The notes beneath the pieces are model-generated. The model was not told the origin of the DNA, did no database searches, and was given only the letters and a program-made list of their open reading frames with translations. From Lachnospiraceae bacterium (GTDB lineage Bacteria > Bacillota > Clostridia > Lachnospirales > Lachnospiraceae): a stretch of DNA of 55,539 nucleotides. The DNA lies in NCBI GenBank assembly GCA_019423745.1, contig JAHZAV010000017.1:1-55539 (forward strand), read 5' to 3'. Positions 43,425-51,558 of the stretch are shown piece by piece (position 1 is the stretch's first letter; the number at the start of each line of letters is the position of its first letter). The translations under genes were made by a program, and so were the position numbers.

Positions 43425-45479
43425 CTATAACCCAATCATTGTCAATAATGGATGAATCAGCATATCAATAATCTTAATTCCTACAAACGGCGTAATTACA
43501 CCACCCAAACCGTAAATCAGCATATTTCTAGCAAGCATCTTCCCAGAAGACATAGGACGATATTTTACTCCCTTCATTGCAAGCGGAATCAGACAAGGAA
43601 TAATAATGGCATTGAAAATCAATGCAGATAAAATTGCACTATAGGGTGACGCAAGATGCATAATGTTCAACACACCCAGTTCCGGGATTGCCATCATAAA
43701 CATTGCAGGAATAATTGCAAAATATTTAGCAATATCATTTGCAATAGAAAAAGTAGTCAGGCTTCCTCGAGTAATAAGAAGCTGCTTTCCAATCTCTACA
43801 ACTTCCAAGATTTTGGTAGGATCCGAGTCCAAATCGACCATATTTGCTGCTTCTTTTGCTGCTGTAGTTCCACTATTCATCGCAAGCCCTACATTTGCCT
43901 GTGCCAACGCAGGTGCATCATTGGTCCCGTCACCAGTCATAGCTACAATTTTACCTTCAGCCTGCTCCTTCTTAATAACGTCAATCTTATCCTCCGGTTT
44001 GCATTCTGCAATAAATCCATCTACCCCAGCCTCTTTCGCAATAGTAGCTGCCGTCAGTGGATTATCGCCTGTACACATAATGGTCCGGATACCAATAGCA
44101 CGCAGACGTTCAAAACGCTCTGCCATACCTGGTTTTACAGTATCTTTCAGATAAATGACACCTAGAATCCTCTCATCCTCACACACGATAAGAGGTGTGC
44201 CGCCCAGACTGGATATTTTTTCAACCTGTTCATGTAGGTCAGCTGGAATGGAACCTCCCAACCCTTTTACATATTTTTCAATCGCCTCGGAAGCACCTTT
44301 ACGGATCTTAATTCCATTCGGTAAATCTACACCGCTCATTCGTGTCTGTGCTGTAAAGTCAATATATTCTGATCCCGATATTTCATGACTATTATCGCCC
44401 AATCGTTTGGCAAGTTCCAAAGTAGATTTCCCTTCTGGAGTTTCGTCCTTAAGGCTAGTAAGCGCTGCGCAGCGAATTAAATCGCTTCTGTTAGCTCCTC
44501 CCACAGGGAAGAAGTCGGCTGCAAGACGATTTCCGTATGTAATCGTACCTGTCTTATCCAAAATCATTGTATCCACATCACCACAGGCTTCTACTGCTTT
44601 TCCGGACATTGCAATTACATTAAATCTAGTAACACGATCCATCCCAGCAATACCTATGGCTGAAAGCAGACCGCCGATAGTTGTCGGGATTAGACAAACA
44701 CACAATGCGATCAATGTTGAAATCTGTAGCTGAACGCCTGAATACACTCCAATCGGATATAATGTTATGATCACCACCAGAAAAATAATAGTCAGAGATA
44801 CCAGTAATGTACTTAATGCAATTTCATTTGGTGTCTTCTTACGGGAAGCACCTTCTACCAGTGCAATCATGCGATCCAAAAAACTATTTCCTGGTTCCGA
44901 AGTAATCTGTACTTTCAGCCAATCAGATACCACTGTGGTACCGCCAGTCACAGAACAGAAGTCTCCCCCGGATTCACGTACCACTGGAGCAGATTCACCG
45001 GTAATTGCCGATTCATCCACTGAAGCAATTCCTTCAATGACCTCACCATCACCAGGAATGATCTCACCCGCAGAAACCATAACAACATCGCCCTTTTTCA
45101 GTTCGCTGGACAACACTGTTTTCTCTGTACCATCCGACAATAACACACGAGCCTTAGTATCTTTCTGCGTTTTTTTCAGGCTAGCTGCCTGAGCTTTCCC
45201 CCGTCCTTCCGCTACAGACTCTGCAAAATTTGCAAACACAACCGTCACGAATAGAACAATACAAACTATTAAATTATAAACTCTTAAATTACTTCCATTA
45301 CCAATATCTCCAAACACCCCCGGGAAAACGGAAAGCAGGAGGGTAATAAAGAAGCCAATTTCTACCACAAACATAACCGGATTTTTCATCATATAAAGTG
45401 GATTCAATTTGGTAAAAGAACCGATGACTGCCTGGCGAAATATATCAGGCGTTATCAGCTTCTTATTTTTCTTGCTCAT
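43425..45479 (-). CDS. kdpB: K+-transporting P-type ATPase subunit B
   Basis: This 684-residue catalytic subunit hydrolyses ATP for high-affinity K+ uptake. The phosphorylation site is D308 in ILDKTGTIT; the actuator motif is SAITGESAPV; the hinge is MTGDGTNDAPALAQ. Length is full. RBS AAGGAGG precedes the start and 12 bp separate it from kdpA. Confidence 0.97.
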   Translation of the reverse strand: MSKKNKKLITPDIFRQAVIGSFTKLNPLYMMKNPVMFVVEIGFFITLLLSVFPGVFGDIGNGSNLRVYNLIVCIVLFVTVVFANFAESVAEGRGKAQAASLKKTQKDTKARVLLSDGTEKTVLSSELKKGDVVMVSAGEIIPGDGEVIEGIASVDESAITGESAPVVRESGGDFCSVTGGTTVVSDWLKVQITSEPGNSFLDRMIALVEGASRKKTPNEIALSTLLVSLTIIFLVVIITLYPIGVYSGVQLQISTLIALCVCLIPTTIGGLLSAIGIAGMDRVTRFNVIAMSGKAVEACGDVDTMILDKTGTITYGNRLAADFFPVGGANRSDLIRCAALTSLKDETPEGKSTLELAKRLGDNSHEISGSEYIDFTAQTRMSGVDLPNGIKIRKGASEAIEKYVKGLGGSIPADLHEQVEKISSLGGTPLIVCEDERILGVIYLKDTVKPGMAERFERLRAIGIRTIMCTGDNPLTAATIAKEAGVDGFIAECKPEDKIDVIKKEQAEGKIVAMTGDGTNDAPALAQANVGLAMNSGTTAAKEAANMVDLDSDPTKILEVVEIGKQLLITRGSLTTFSIANDIAKYFAIIPAMFMMAIPELGVLNIMHLASPYSAILSALIFNAIIIPCLIPLAMKGVKYRPMSSGKMLARNMLIYGLGGVITPFVGIKIIDMLIHPLLTMIGL

Positions 45480-45491
45480 AAATGTTCCTCC

Positions 45492-47219
45492 TTATGCCCA
45501 CAATGTTAAATGTTCCGCAATGGGACCTAATGCTAATGCCGGGAAAAATGTCAATGCTGCAAATATATATACAACTAATACCAATATGACGGCAAAACTA
45601 AGAGTATCCGTATGTAATGTACCCGCTGACTCATTTACAAACTGCTTCTTCATCAAAGAACCTGCTATTGCCAGCTGGATCACAATGGACAGATACCGTC
45701 CAAAAAACATTGCAAAACCTGTCGTAATATTCCAAAACAGCGTATTGTCAGCAAGTCCTTCAAACCCAGAACCATTATTGGCTGCGGATGAAGCATATTC
45801 GTAAAGAACTTGTGATAGTCCATGAAATCCCGGATTCGTCATTCCCTCTAGTCCCGCCTGCGTACCGACCGCCAGTGCAGAAAATCCAAGAATCAATAAA
45901 GGATGAATAATGATACATAATGCTGTCAGTTTCATTTCCCGGCCTTCGATCTTTTTGCCTAAATATTCTGGTGTTCGTCCGATCATCAGACCACAAATGA
46001 ATACTGCTAAGATCGCATACATGATCATATTCATTAATCCAACACCCTTGCCGCCAAATACGACATTTAACATCATATGGAGCATAGGAATCATTCCTCC
46101 GAGAGGTGTTAAAGTGTCATGCATATTATTAACGGTCCCTGTAGTAAAAGATGTCGTTGTTGTGGTAAACATCGCAGATTGAGCGACTCCAAATCTTACT
46201 TCTTTTCCTTCCATATTTCCCATTGCCTGAGACAGGCCCGTATCCGCAAGTATAGGATTCCCCTGACTTTCAGCCCAAAAGCAAACACTTAATCCGATTA
46301 GGAAGATAATCCCCATTGCTGCAAATATGCTACGCCCTTCTCTTCCATACATCCAAACTGTTATTCTCTTACCTGCACCTTGAATCCGTTTGCGATCATG
46401 TACCATCTTACCAAAGGTAATCACACATGCCCCCGGAAGTAGCATCATAGAATAAAGCTCTATCAGATTACTAATAATAGTGGGGTTTTCAATCGGAGTT
46501 GATGAGTTTGCACCCAAAAAACCTCCTCCATTCGTGCCAAGATGCTTAATAATTTCCAGTGCTGCCACAGGTCCCTGTGCAATAATCTGCTTTGTTCCTT
46601 CAAGTGTGTCTACTACAGTATTTCCGGAAAAATTCTGTGGAACACCCTGCCATACAAGAAGTAAACCTCCTATGATAGAGAATGGAATCAGAACACGTGT
46701 TGTAATACGGACAAGATCCGTGAAAAAATTTCCAACATTATCTTTCGTCTTTCCAGCCAAGCCACGAATAAAAGCAATACATGCTGCATAACCACTGGCG
46801 GCTGATACAAACATCATAAAGGTAATAACCAACATCTGTGATAAATATGACAGTCCTGATTCGCCAGAATAATGCTGCAGGTTCGTATTCGTCATAAAAC
46901 TGATAATTGTATTGAAAGAAAGGGATTCTTCCATTGCTCCAATTCCATTCGGATTAAACAAAGCAATACTCTGTATTCTCAGAATAATATATCCCAAAAG
47001 AATCATTACACCATTTGTCATTAACAATGACAAGGCATATTTTTTCCAAGTCATCCCGTAATCAGGATTTACTCCGCTGATTTTGTAGATGGCACCATCT
47101 ACACGATTAAATATAGGATCCGCAAAAGTGGGCTTTCCATCTGCTATATGATAAACATAAATACCCACCGGTATCACTAAAATTAAATAGATCAGTATTG
47201 TTAATATAATCTGTAACAT
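45492..47219 (-). CDS. kdpA: K+-transporting ATPase subunit A (channel-like)
   Basis: This 575-residue membrane subunit binds and conducts K+. It has ten helices with selectivity-filter-like loops of the KdpA type: NTNLQHYSGESGLSYLSQM, GTNGGGFLGANSSTPIENP, TTTTTSFTTGTVNNMHDTLTPLGG and SSAANNGSGFEGLA. It starts 21 bp after the kdpF stop with GGCAGGAGG ahead of ATG. Confidence 0.97.
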   Translation of the reverse strand: MLQIILTILIYLILVIPVGIYVYHIADGKPTFADPIFNRVDGAIYKISGVNPDYGMTWKKYALSLLMTNGVMILLGYIILRIQSIALFNPNGIGAMEESLSFNTIISFMTNTNLQHYSGESGLSYLSQMLVITFMMFVSAASGYAACIAFIRGLAGKTKDNVGNFFTDLVRITTRVLIPFSIIGGLLLVWQGVPQNFSGNTVVDTLEGTKQIIAQGPVAALEIIKHLGTNGGGFLGANSSTPIENPTIISNLIELYSMMLLPGACVITFGKMVHDRKRIQGAGKRITVWMYGREGRSIFAAMGIIFLIGLSVCFWAESQGNPILADTGLSQAMGNMEGKEVRFGVAQSAMFTTTTTSFTTGTVNNMHDTLTPLGGMIPMLHMMLNVVFGGKGVGLMNMIMYAILAVFICGLMIGRTPEYLGKKIEGREMKLTALCIIIHPLLILGFSALAVGTQAGLEGMTNPGFHGLSQVLYEYASSAANNGSGFEGLADNTLFWNITTGFAMFFGRYLSIVIQLAIAGSLMKKQFVNESAGTLHTDTLSFAVILVLVVYIFAALTFFPALALGPIAEHLTLWA

Positions 47220-47240
47220 GATAGTTTCCTCCTGCCGGAT

Positions 47241-47318
47241 TTAAAACTCTTCGGGATGAACTAAAGCGTATACTAAATAGCATCCCAGTAATAAAACAAT
47301 AACTCCAAGAACAACCAT
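47241..47318 (-). CDS. kdpF: K+-transporting ATPase subunit F (25 residues)
   Basis: The frame encodes MVVLGVIVLLLGCYL then VYALVHPEEF, a single transmembrane helix with the YALVxPE(E/K)F ending seen in KdpF. RBS GGAGG with GGAAAGGAC follows the previous small frame by 14 bases. It is too short for standard gene calls but is the expected first subunit before kdpA. Confidence 0.92.
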   Translation of the reverse strand: MVVLGVIVLLLGCYLVYALVHPEEF

Positions 47319-47332
47319 GTCCTTTCCCCTCC

Positions 47333-47431
47333 TTATTCATTCCTCTCTATCTGTTTCTGGCACCATATTGTTAAAGCAACGACCTGGCCTATACAGCCAG
47401 CCAAAATTGTTATCATAATCAAATCCATCAT
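47333..47431 (-). CDS. 32-residue membrane microprotein ahead of kdpF
   Basis: The frame encodes MMDLIMITILAGCIGQVVAL then TIWCQKQIERNE, one hydrophobic helix and a short charged tail. GGAGG lies ten bases before ATG, and the stop is 14 bp before kdpF ATG. Position between the kdp promoter and kdpF suggests an extra small subunit or regulator of KdpFABC. I do not know a described counterpart. Confidence 0.65.
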   Translation of the reverse strand: MMDLIMITILAGCIGQVVALTIWCQKQIERNE

Positions 47432-47460
47432 AAAGTCATTTCCTCCTTTCTGCATGGTTC

Positions 47461-47494
47461 ATTATATCAGCCATCTCATAAAGATAGTTTTAAT
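47461..47494 (-). promoter_or_regulatory. kdpF promoter with tandem 11-bp KdpE-type repeat
   Basis: On the minus strand ATTAAAACTAT (47494-47484) and CTTTATGAGAT (47483-47473) are adjacent 11-bp units, and TATAAT (47466-47461) begins exactly 17 bases after the start of the second unit. A normal -35 is absent, so activation by an OmpR-family protein is likely. KdpE is encoded immediately upstream. Confidence 0.65.
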
Positions 47495-47535
47495 GTATCC
47501 CCTATGATATTAAAAAATTGCAAAGATGCACTCAA

Positions 47536-47579
47536 AAAAATATACCATCTATCCAAATAAGGACAGATGGTATATTTTT
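47536..47579. terminator. terminator between kdpE and the kdpF promoter
   Basis: AAAAATATACCATCT and AGATGGTATATTTTT form a 15-bp perfect stem with a 14-base loop and T/A tracts on both sides. It separates kdpDE from the kdpF-ABC transcript. Confidence 0.85.
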
Positions 47580-47600
47580 GTTTTGGGAAAACGTGTAAAT

Positions 47601-48299
47601 TTATCGCCGTATCATACGATATCCAACCCCTATATGAGTCTGGATATATTGAGGTTCTCCCGGATTTTTTTCAATTTTCTTTCTCAGTGTTGCCATAAAC
47701 ACACGTAACGATGATGCATCTGTTGAGATGCTATTCCCCCACACTTCTTTTAAAATATAGTTATGTGTCAAAACTCTTCCTGTATTTTTCGCCAAAACAC
47801 AAAGCAACTTATATTCTATCGGAGTCAGATGAATTCCCTGGCCATCCATATATACACAACCAGCAGCAAAATCAATAGACAAACTGCCATTTTGATATAC
47901 ACTTTCCTGAGGTGAAAGGCCCGAATCGTCCAACTGCCTTCTGCGGAGTGCAGCACGAAGACGAGCTAACAGTTCATCAATACTAAAGGGCTTCGTAAGA
48001 TAGTCATCTGCCCCTGCATCTAACGCCTCTACTTTATCATCATCTTCGCTTCGAGCACTTACTACAATAATCGGCACGGCACTCCATCCACGAACCTTAC
48101 GGATAATTTCCACTCCATCCATATCTGGTAATCCAAGATCCAGAATCATAGCATCAGCATTGTAAGAGGTGGCTTCCATCAAACCGACCGTGCCGGTTCG
48201 CGCCGAGTGATACTGGTAATCCTGAGTCTCTAATGTTGTCCTTATGAGATTCGTGATTGCAGGATCATCTTCAATCACAAGAATTTTTGGTTTATTCAT
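47601..48299 (-). CDS. kdpE: response regulator KdpE (OmpR/PhoB family)
   Basis: This 232-residue regulator has a receiver domain with D54 (MILDLGLPDMDG) as the phosphate acceptor and K103 (LTKPFS), followed by an OmpR/PhoB-type winged helix (about 130-230) ending in YIQTHIGVGYRMIRR. KdpE activates kdp transcription when phosphorylated by KdpD. It overlaps the kdpD stop by 8 bp. Direct repeats matching OmpR-family spacing occur before several genes around it. Confidence 0.95.
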   Translation of the reverse strand: MNKPKILVIEDDPAITNLIRTTLETQDYQYHSARTGTVGLMEATSYNADAMILDLGLPDMDGVEIIRKVRGWSAVPIIVVSARSEDDDKVEALDAGADDYLTKPFSIDELLARLRAALRRRQLDDSGLSPQESVYQNGSLSIDFAAGCVYMDGQGIHLTPIEYKLLCVLAKNTGRVLTHNYILKEVWGNSISTDASSLRVFMATLRKKIEKNPGEPQYIQTHIGVGYRMIRR

Positions 48300-50967
48300 A
48301 ATCTATACTCACTTCCTCCAATGGTAATGTAAAATAAAATACAGATCCCTGTGGTAAATTGTCCATAACAGAAATCGTTCCCCCATGTGCTTCTATAATA
48401 GATTTGCAAAGGCTAAGTCCCAATCCCAGTCCTCTTCTGCAGTCTGGTTTGCCAATCCCCGCTGTATAAAACATATCAAACAGATGTTTTTTTGCCTCAT
48501 CAGATATGCCCGGTCCATCATCTGCAATACGAATGCATACCATGTTTCCTTGTTTCTCTGCAGATAAAATGATGTGCGAGCCTTTTGGGGTATATTTAAT
48601 AGCGTTGTTTACAATATTGATAATCGTCTGAACGATCAGCCGCACATCCATCTTGGCCATCAATAAATCATCGGATAATTCGACCGAAATCTCATGTTGT
48701 GCAGCCTGACGGTCCACATGAGCAAGAGCTTCCCTAAAAACTTCATCAATCAATTCAGCACCAATTTGTAACTGCATAGTACCATTTTCAATTCTGGTAA
48801 TAGACAGCAAATTTTCTGTCAAATTTACAAGCCACATAGAATCATCATAAATAGCGTTGTACATCTCCTGTCGTTCAGTCTCCTTAAGAGAAATGCTTTT
48901 CTCCATCAGGATTGTGGCATTTCCGCTGATACTGGTAAGAGGAGTCCGCAGATCATGAGAAATCGCCCGTAATAAATTAGAACGAAGACGTTCCCTTTGA
49001 GTTTCCATCTCAACCGCCTGTTTTTCCGCACGCAGTCGCCGTCTCTCTAACGTCAGCCCGCATTCATTCAGTATAGCAACCATCATATTCTTTTCAAAAC
49101 TATCCAGAGGTGGATAATACCTGGCAGGTATTCCAATCACACCCATAACTTCCTGGTTACCACGAATGGATAAATACTGGTTCTGAGCGTGGGAAAGGGT
49201 ATTCGTACCTGCACCCGCATGTTTGTTATTCGTTACAACCCAATCTGCAACGCCAATTTCTTCTGGCGTCATAGCTCTTAAAACTTCCCCTGCCTGCTCC
49301 TTTGGTGTGGCCTGAAAAGAGATTTCCCATCCCGTTCCTGCCAGTGAATAAAGGATTGGGCGATTTAAAAGCTTATGAATCTGTTCTGCCGCGAGTTCTA
49401 TGGTTTCCTGTTCATCACGCCCTTGCTGCATTTTTTGACTACTATTCATCAGAAGTTCCATATAATATGCTTTCTGAGCAGACTGCCGTGCCTGCTTTCG
49501 CACACGGGTCGCCAATGTGCAGGAAATGATGCTGGCAGTCAGCATAATTAAAAAGGTAACCGGATAATCTGGATCAGCTGCCGCCAATGAAAATCGAGGT
49601 ACAGTAAAAAAGTAATTAAAAGAAACCACACTAAGCAATGATGCAATCATTCCATAGAGATGACCATGTGTCCAAACTGCAGTCAACAACACGCCTAAAA
49701 TGTAAATGGTAATAATATTGGCTTCCCTTAATCCTAACATATAAAAAGTAAAACTTATCAAAGTTGCCATAGTAACTATCAGTAGTGTTTTCATTAAATC
49801 TTTCCATCGGAACTTCTCATCTTCATCTTTCCGAAATAAGTAAAATTTCTTTTTATAAAGAGGTTGAGAATCTGGAATGATATAAATGTCGATATCACTT
49901 GCCAAATTGGTCAGCTGATCTGCAAGTGATTTGTCTCGAGTTCTCCAAAACGTCTGATGGTTCGTTCTTCCCAGCACAATCTTAGTTACTCCGCTTACTT
50001 TTGCGTACTCTGCAATCTGTCTTGCCGGATCATCTCCATAAACAGTAGTAATCTGTGCTCCCAATTGTTCTGCCAAACGCATATTATCCCGCAGGCATTT
50101 CAGGCTCTCACCCTTCAACTCCTTGGTTTCTGACGTTTCTACAAACAATGCTGTAAATCCACTGTGAAATGCCTCTGCCATTCGCGCTGCCATTCGAATT
50201 ACCTTTGCATTAGACGGAGCACTGGAAAGACAGATTAAAATATGTTCTCCTGCCTTTGCTGCACGCTCATTTCCGGCTTTCTGAGCATTTCTATTCAAAC
50301 GATCCGCTGTACGGCGCAATGCGATTTCACGAAGTGCCGTTAAGTTTTCTTTCGTAAAGAAATGATTCAGCGCTCTACTCACCTGTGCTTTTCGGTATAC
50401 CTTTCCAGACTGCAAACGAACGATCAAATCATCTGGTTCAATATCTACTAGTTCAACTTGATCTGCAGAATCAAATACCGAATCCGGAATCCGCTCACTG
50501 ACTGCCACCTGTGTAATAGAAGCTACTAAGTCATTCAGTGATTCCAAATGTTGAACATTGATAGTTGTATATACGTTAATTCCAGCTCGTAGAAGTTCTT
50601 CTACATCCTGATATCTTTTTTTATGGCGGCACCCAGCTGCATTACTATGTGCCAATTCATCCACAAGTAAGATTTGTGGGTTTCGTTTTAATGCGGCATC
50701 TAGGTCAAATTCCTTTAACTGAATTCCTTTATAATCAACTATCTTATTGGGAAGTTGTTCCAAACCATCCAATAAAGCTAGTGTATCCGGTCTTGTATGA
50801 CGTTCTATATATCCAACAACAACATCTTCACCCTGCTTACTTGCCCTATGCGCTGCTTTCAACATGGCATATGTTTTTCCAACCCCAGCAGCATATCCGA
50901 AAAATATCTTAAGCGTACCTTGCTTCTTTTCTTCTTTCTCTAGACTCATCTGATTCATCGAATCCAC
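48292..50967 (-). CDS. kdpD: sensor histidine kinase KdpD
   Basis: This 891-residue sensor has the N-terminal KdpD domain with Walker A (GYAAGVGKTYAML, about 28-40), a universal-stress-like domain (about 245-375, ILICLSSAPSNAK and SGFTALFVE), four short helices (about 390-490), a GAF-like region, and the histidine kinase core with phospho-acceptor H671 (AISHDLRTPLTS), N-box NIVNNAIKYTP and G-boxes DDGPGIS and GLGLGLSLC. The FTALF segment resembles the FTAxY part of the c-di-AMP motif reported for Staphylococcus KdpD. Start is GTG behind AGGTGATATC, with ATG three codons later. Confidence 0.95.
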   Translation of the reverse strand: MDSMNQMSLEKEEKKQGTLKIFFGYAAGVGKTYAMLKAAHRASKQGEDVVVGYIERHTRPDTLALLDGLEQLPNKIVDYKGIQLKEFDLDAALKRNPQILLVDELAHSNAAGCRHKKRYQDVEELLRAGINVYTTINVQHLESLNDLVASITQVAVSERIPDSVFDSADQVELVDIEPDDLIVRLQSGKVYRKAQVSRALNHFFTKENLTALREIALRRTADRLNRNAQKAGNERAAKAGEHILICLSSAPSNAKVIRMAARMAEAFHSGFTALFVETSETKELKGESLKCLRDNMRLAEQLGAQITTVYGDDPARQIAEYAKVSGVTKIVLGRTNHQTFWRTRDKSLADQLTNLASDIDIYIIPDSQPLYKKKFYLFRKDEDEKFRWKDLMKTLLIVTMATLISFTFYMLGLREANIITIYILGVLLTAVWTHGHLYGMIASLLSVVSFNYFFTVPRFSLAAADPDYPVTFLIMLTASIISCTLATRVRKQARQSAQKAYYMELLMNSSQKMQQGRDEQETIELAAEQIHKLLNRPILYSLAGTGWEISFQATPKEQAGEVLRAMTPEEIGVADWVVTNNKHAGAGTNTLSHAQNQYLSIRGNQEVMGVIGIPARYYPPLDSFEKNMMVAILNECGLTLERRRLRAEKQAVEMETQRERLRSNLLRAISHDLRTPLTSISGNATILMEKSISLKETERQEMYNAIYDDSMWLVNLTENLLSITRIENGTMQLQIGAELIDEVFREALAHVDRQAAQHEISVELSDDLLMAKMDVRLIVQTIINIVNNAIKYTPKGSHIILSAEKQGNMVCIRIADDGPGISDEAKKHLFDMFYTAGIGKPDCRRGLGLGLSLCKSIIEAHGGTISVMDNLPQGSVFYFTLPLEEVSIDYE

Positions 50968-51023
50968 TTATGATATCACCTGCCTTTTTATCTTTTTTAT
51001 TATATCATGTTCCATCTTGTGTG

Positions 51024-51063
51024 AGTATAAAGATATGTGTCTCCATATTAAGATTGCGTTAAG
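51024..51063 (-). promoter_or_regulatory. kdpD promoter with tandem CTTAA repeats
   Basis: On the minus strand CTTAACGCAAT (51063-51053) and CTTAATATGGA (51052-51042) are adjacent 11-bp units. TATCTT begins 17 bases after the second unit starts and TATACT (51029-51024) 23 bases after it. The site faces an opposite-strand copy: GTTAAGAT (51058-51065) and ATCTTAAC (51071-51078) form a palindrome shared by both promoters. Autoregulation of kdpDE is likely. Confidence 0.6.
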
Positions 51064-51072
51064 ATCATAAAT

Positions 51073-51137
51073 CTTAACTGAATTTTAATTCCCTTTTAAA
51101 ACTCCTAACACTATCTTTTGGTACATCATGCTATACT
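51073..51137 (+). promoter_or_regulatory. promoter of the 60-residue gene with two tandem repeat pairs
   Basis: Units CTTAACTGAAT and TTTAATTCCCT (51073-51094) are followed nine bases later by CCTAACACTAT and CTTTTGGTACA (51104-51125). TATACT (51132-51137) begins exactly 17 bases after the start of the last unit, the same geometry as at the kdpF promoter. Confidence 0.6.
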
Positions 51138-51181
51138 CCCATCAAGAAATGACAAAATTAACAAAATAGGAGGATGAAATT

Positions 51182-51364
51182 TTGAACAGATTCCGTCATA
51201 AAGAAACGATCATTGATAAAAAATTAGAGGCATATTTCACCAATCATCTGATCAGCTTTTGTATTTTTATTTTTTTTGGTATGCCTCTATTAATATTGTT
51301 AGGCGTCGCACTTTCCACAACAATATTTGGGATTTTATTCTATGCATTCACAACTCTAATTTAA
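51182..51364 (+). CDS. 60-residue membrane protein between kdp and ktr
   Basis: The start is TTG, seven bases after a perfect AGGAGG; an earlier ATG closes after two further codons. The protein has a charged N-terminus (NRFRHKETIIDKKLEAYF) and two hydrophobic segments (ISFCIFIFFGMPLLILLGVAL and TTIFGILFYAFTTL, first shortened here). No family is recognised. It has its own promoter with the kdp-type repeats and is followed by ktrB after 194 bp, so it belongs to the potassium circuit and may be a small regulator or helper of KtrB or Kdp. Confidence 0.75.
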   Translation: MNRFRHKETIIDKKLEAYFTNHLISFCIFIFFGMPLLILLGVALSTTIFGILFYAFTTLI

Positions 51365-51459
51365 TCGTCATCCATGTGTTCGTGTCCCTCAAAGTAAAAT
51401 GAATAAAAATCCCATGTAAAATATTAAGAAAAATATCAGAGGCTCATCATTTTCATAGT

Positions 51460-51524
51460 CTTAACACCATCTTAACACCACGTCAAAAACTTTTACACAC
51501 TTTTTATATCAAAACACAGATAAT
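51460..51524 (+). promoter_or_regulatory. ktrB promoter region with two tandem repeat pairs
   Basis: CTTAACACCAT and CTTAACACCAC (51460-51481) are near-identical 11-bp units; CTTTTACACAC and TTTTTATATCA (51490-51511) make a second pair. GATAAT (51519-51524) begins 18 bases after the last unit starts. This mirrors the layout at 51073-51137 and points to one shared activator. Confidence 0.6.
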
Positions 51525-51558
51525 GGCATATAGATAATATTTATGTAATAAACTGGAG

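Noticed and set aside
43161..47340. Several 70-170-codon frames on the plus strand and alternative minus frames across kdpABC
   Set aside because: All overlap highly conserved kdp genes and lack ribosome sites; they are coding shadows.
51365..51558. c-di-AMP (ydaO-type) riboswitch ahead of ktrB
   Set aside because: The conserved ydaO core and a terminator are not present; the gap is filled by tandem repeats and promoter elements instead.
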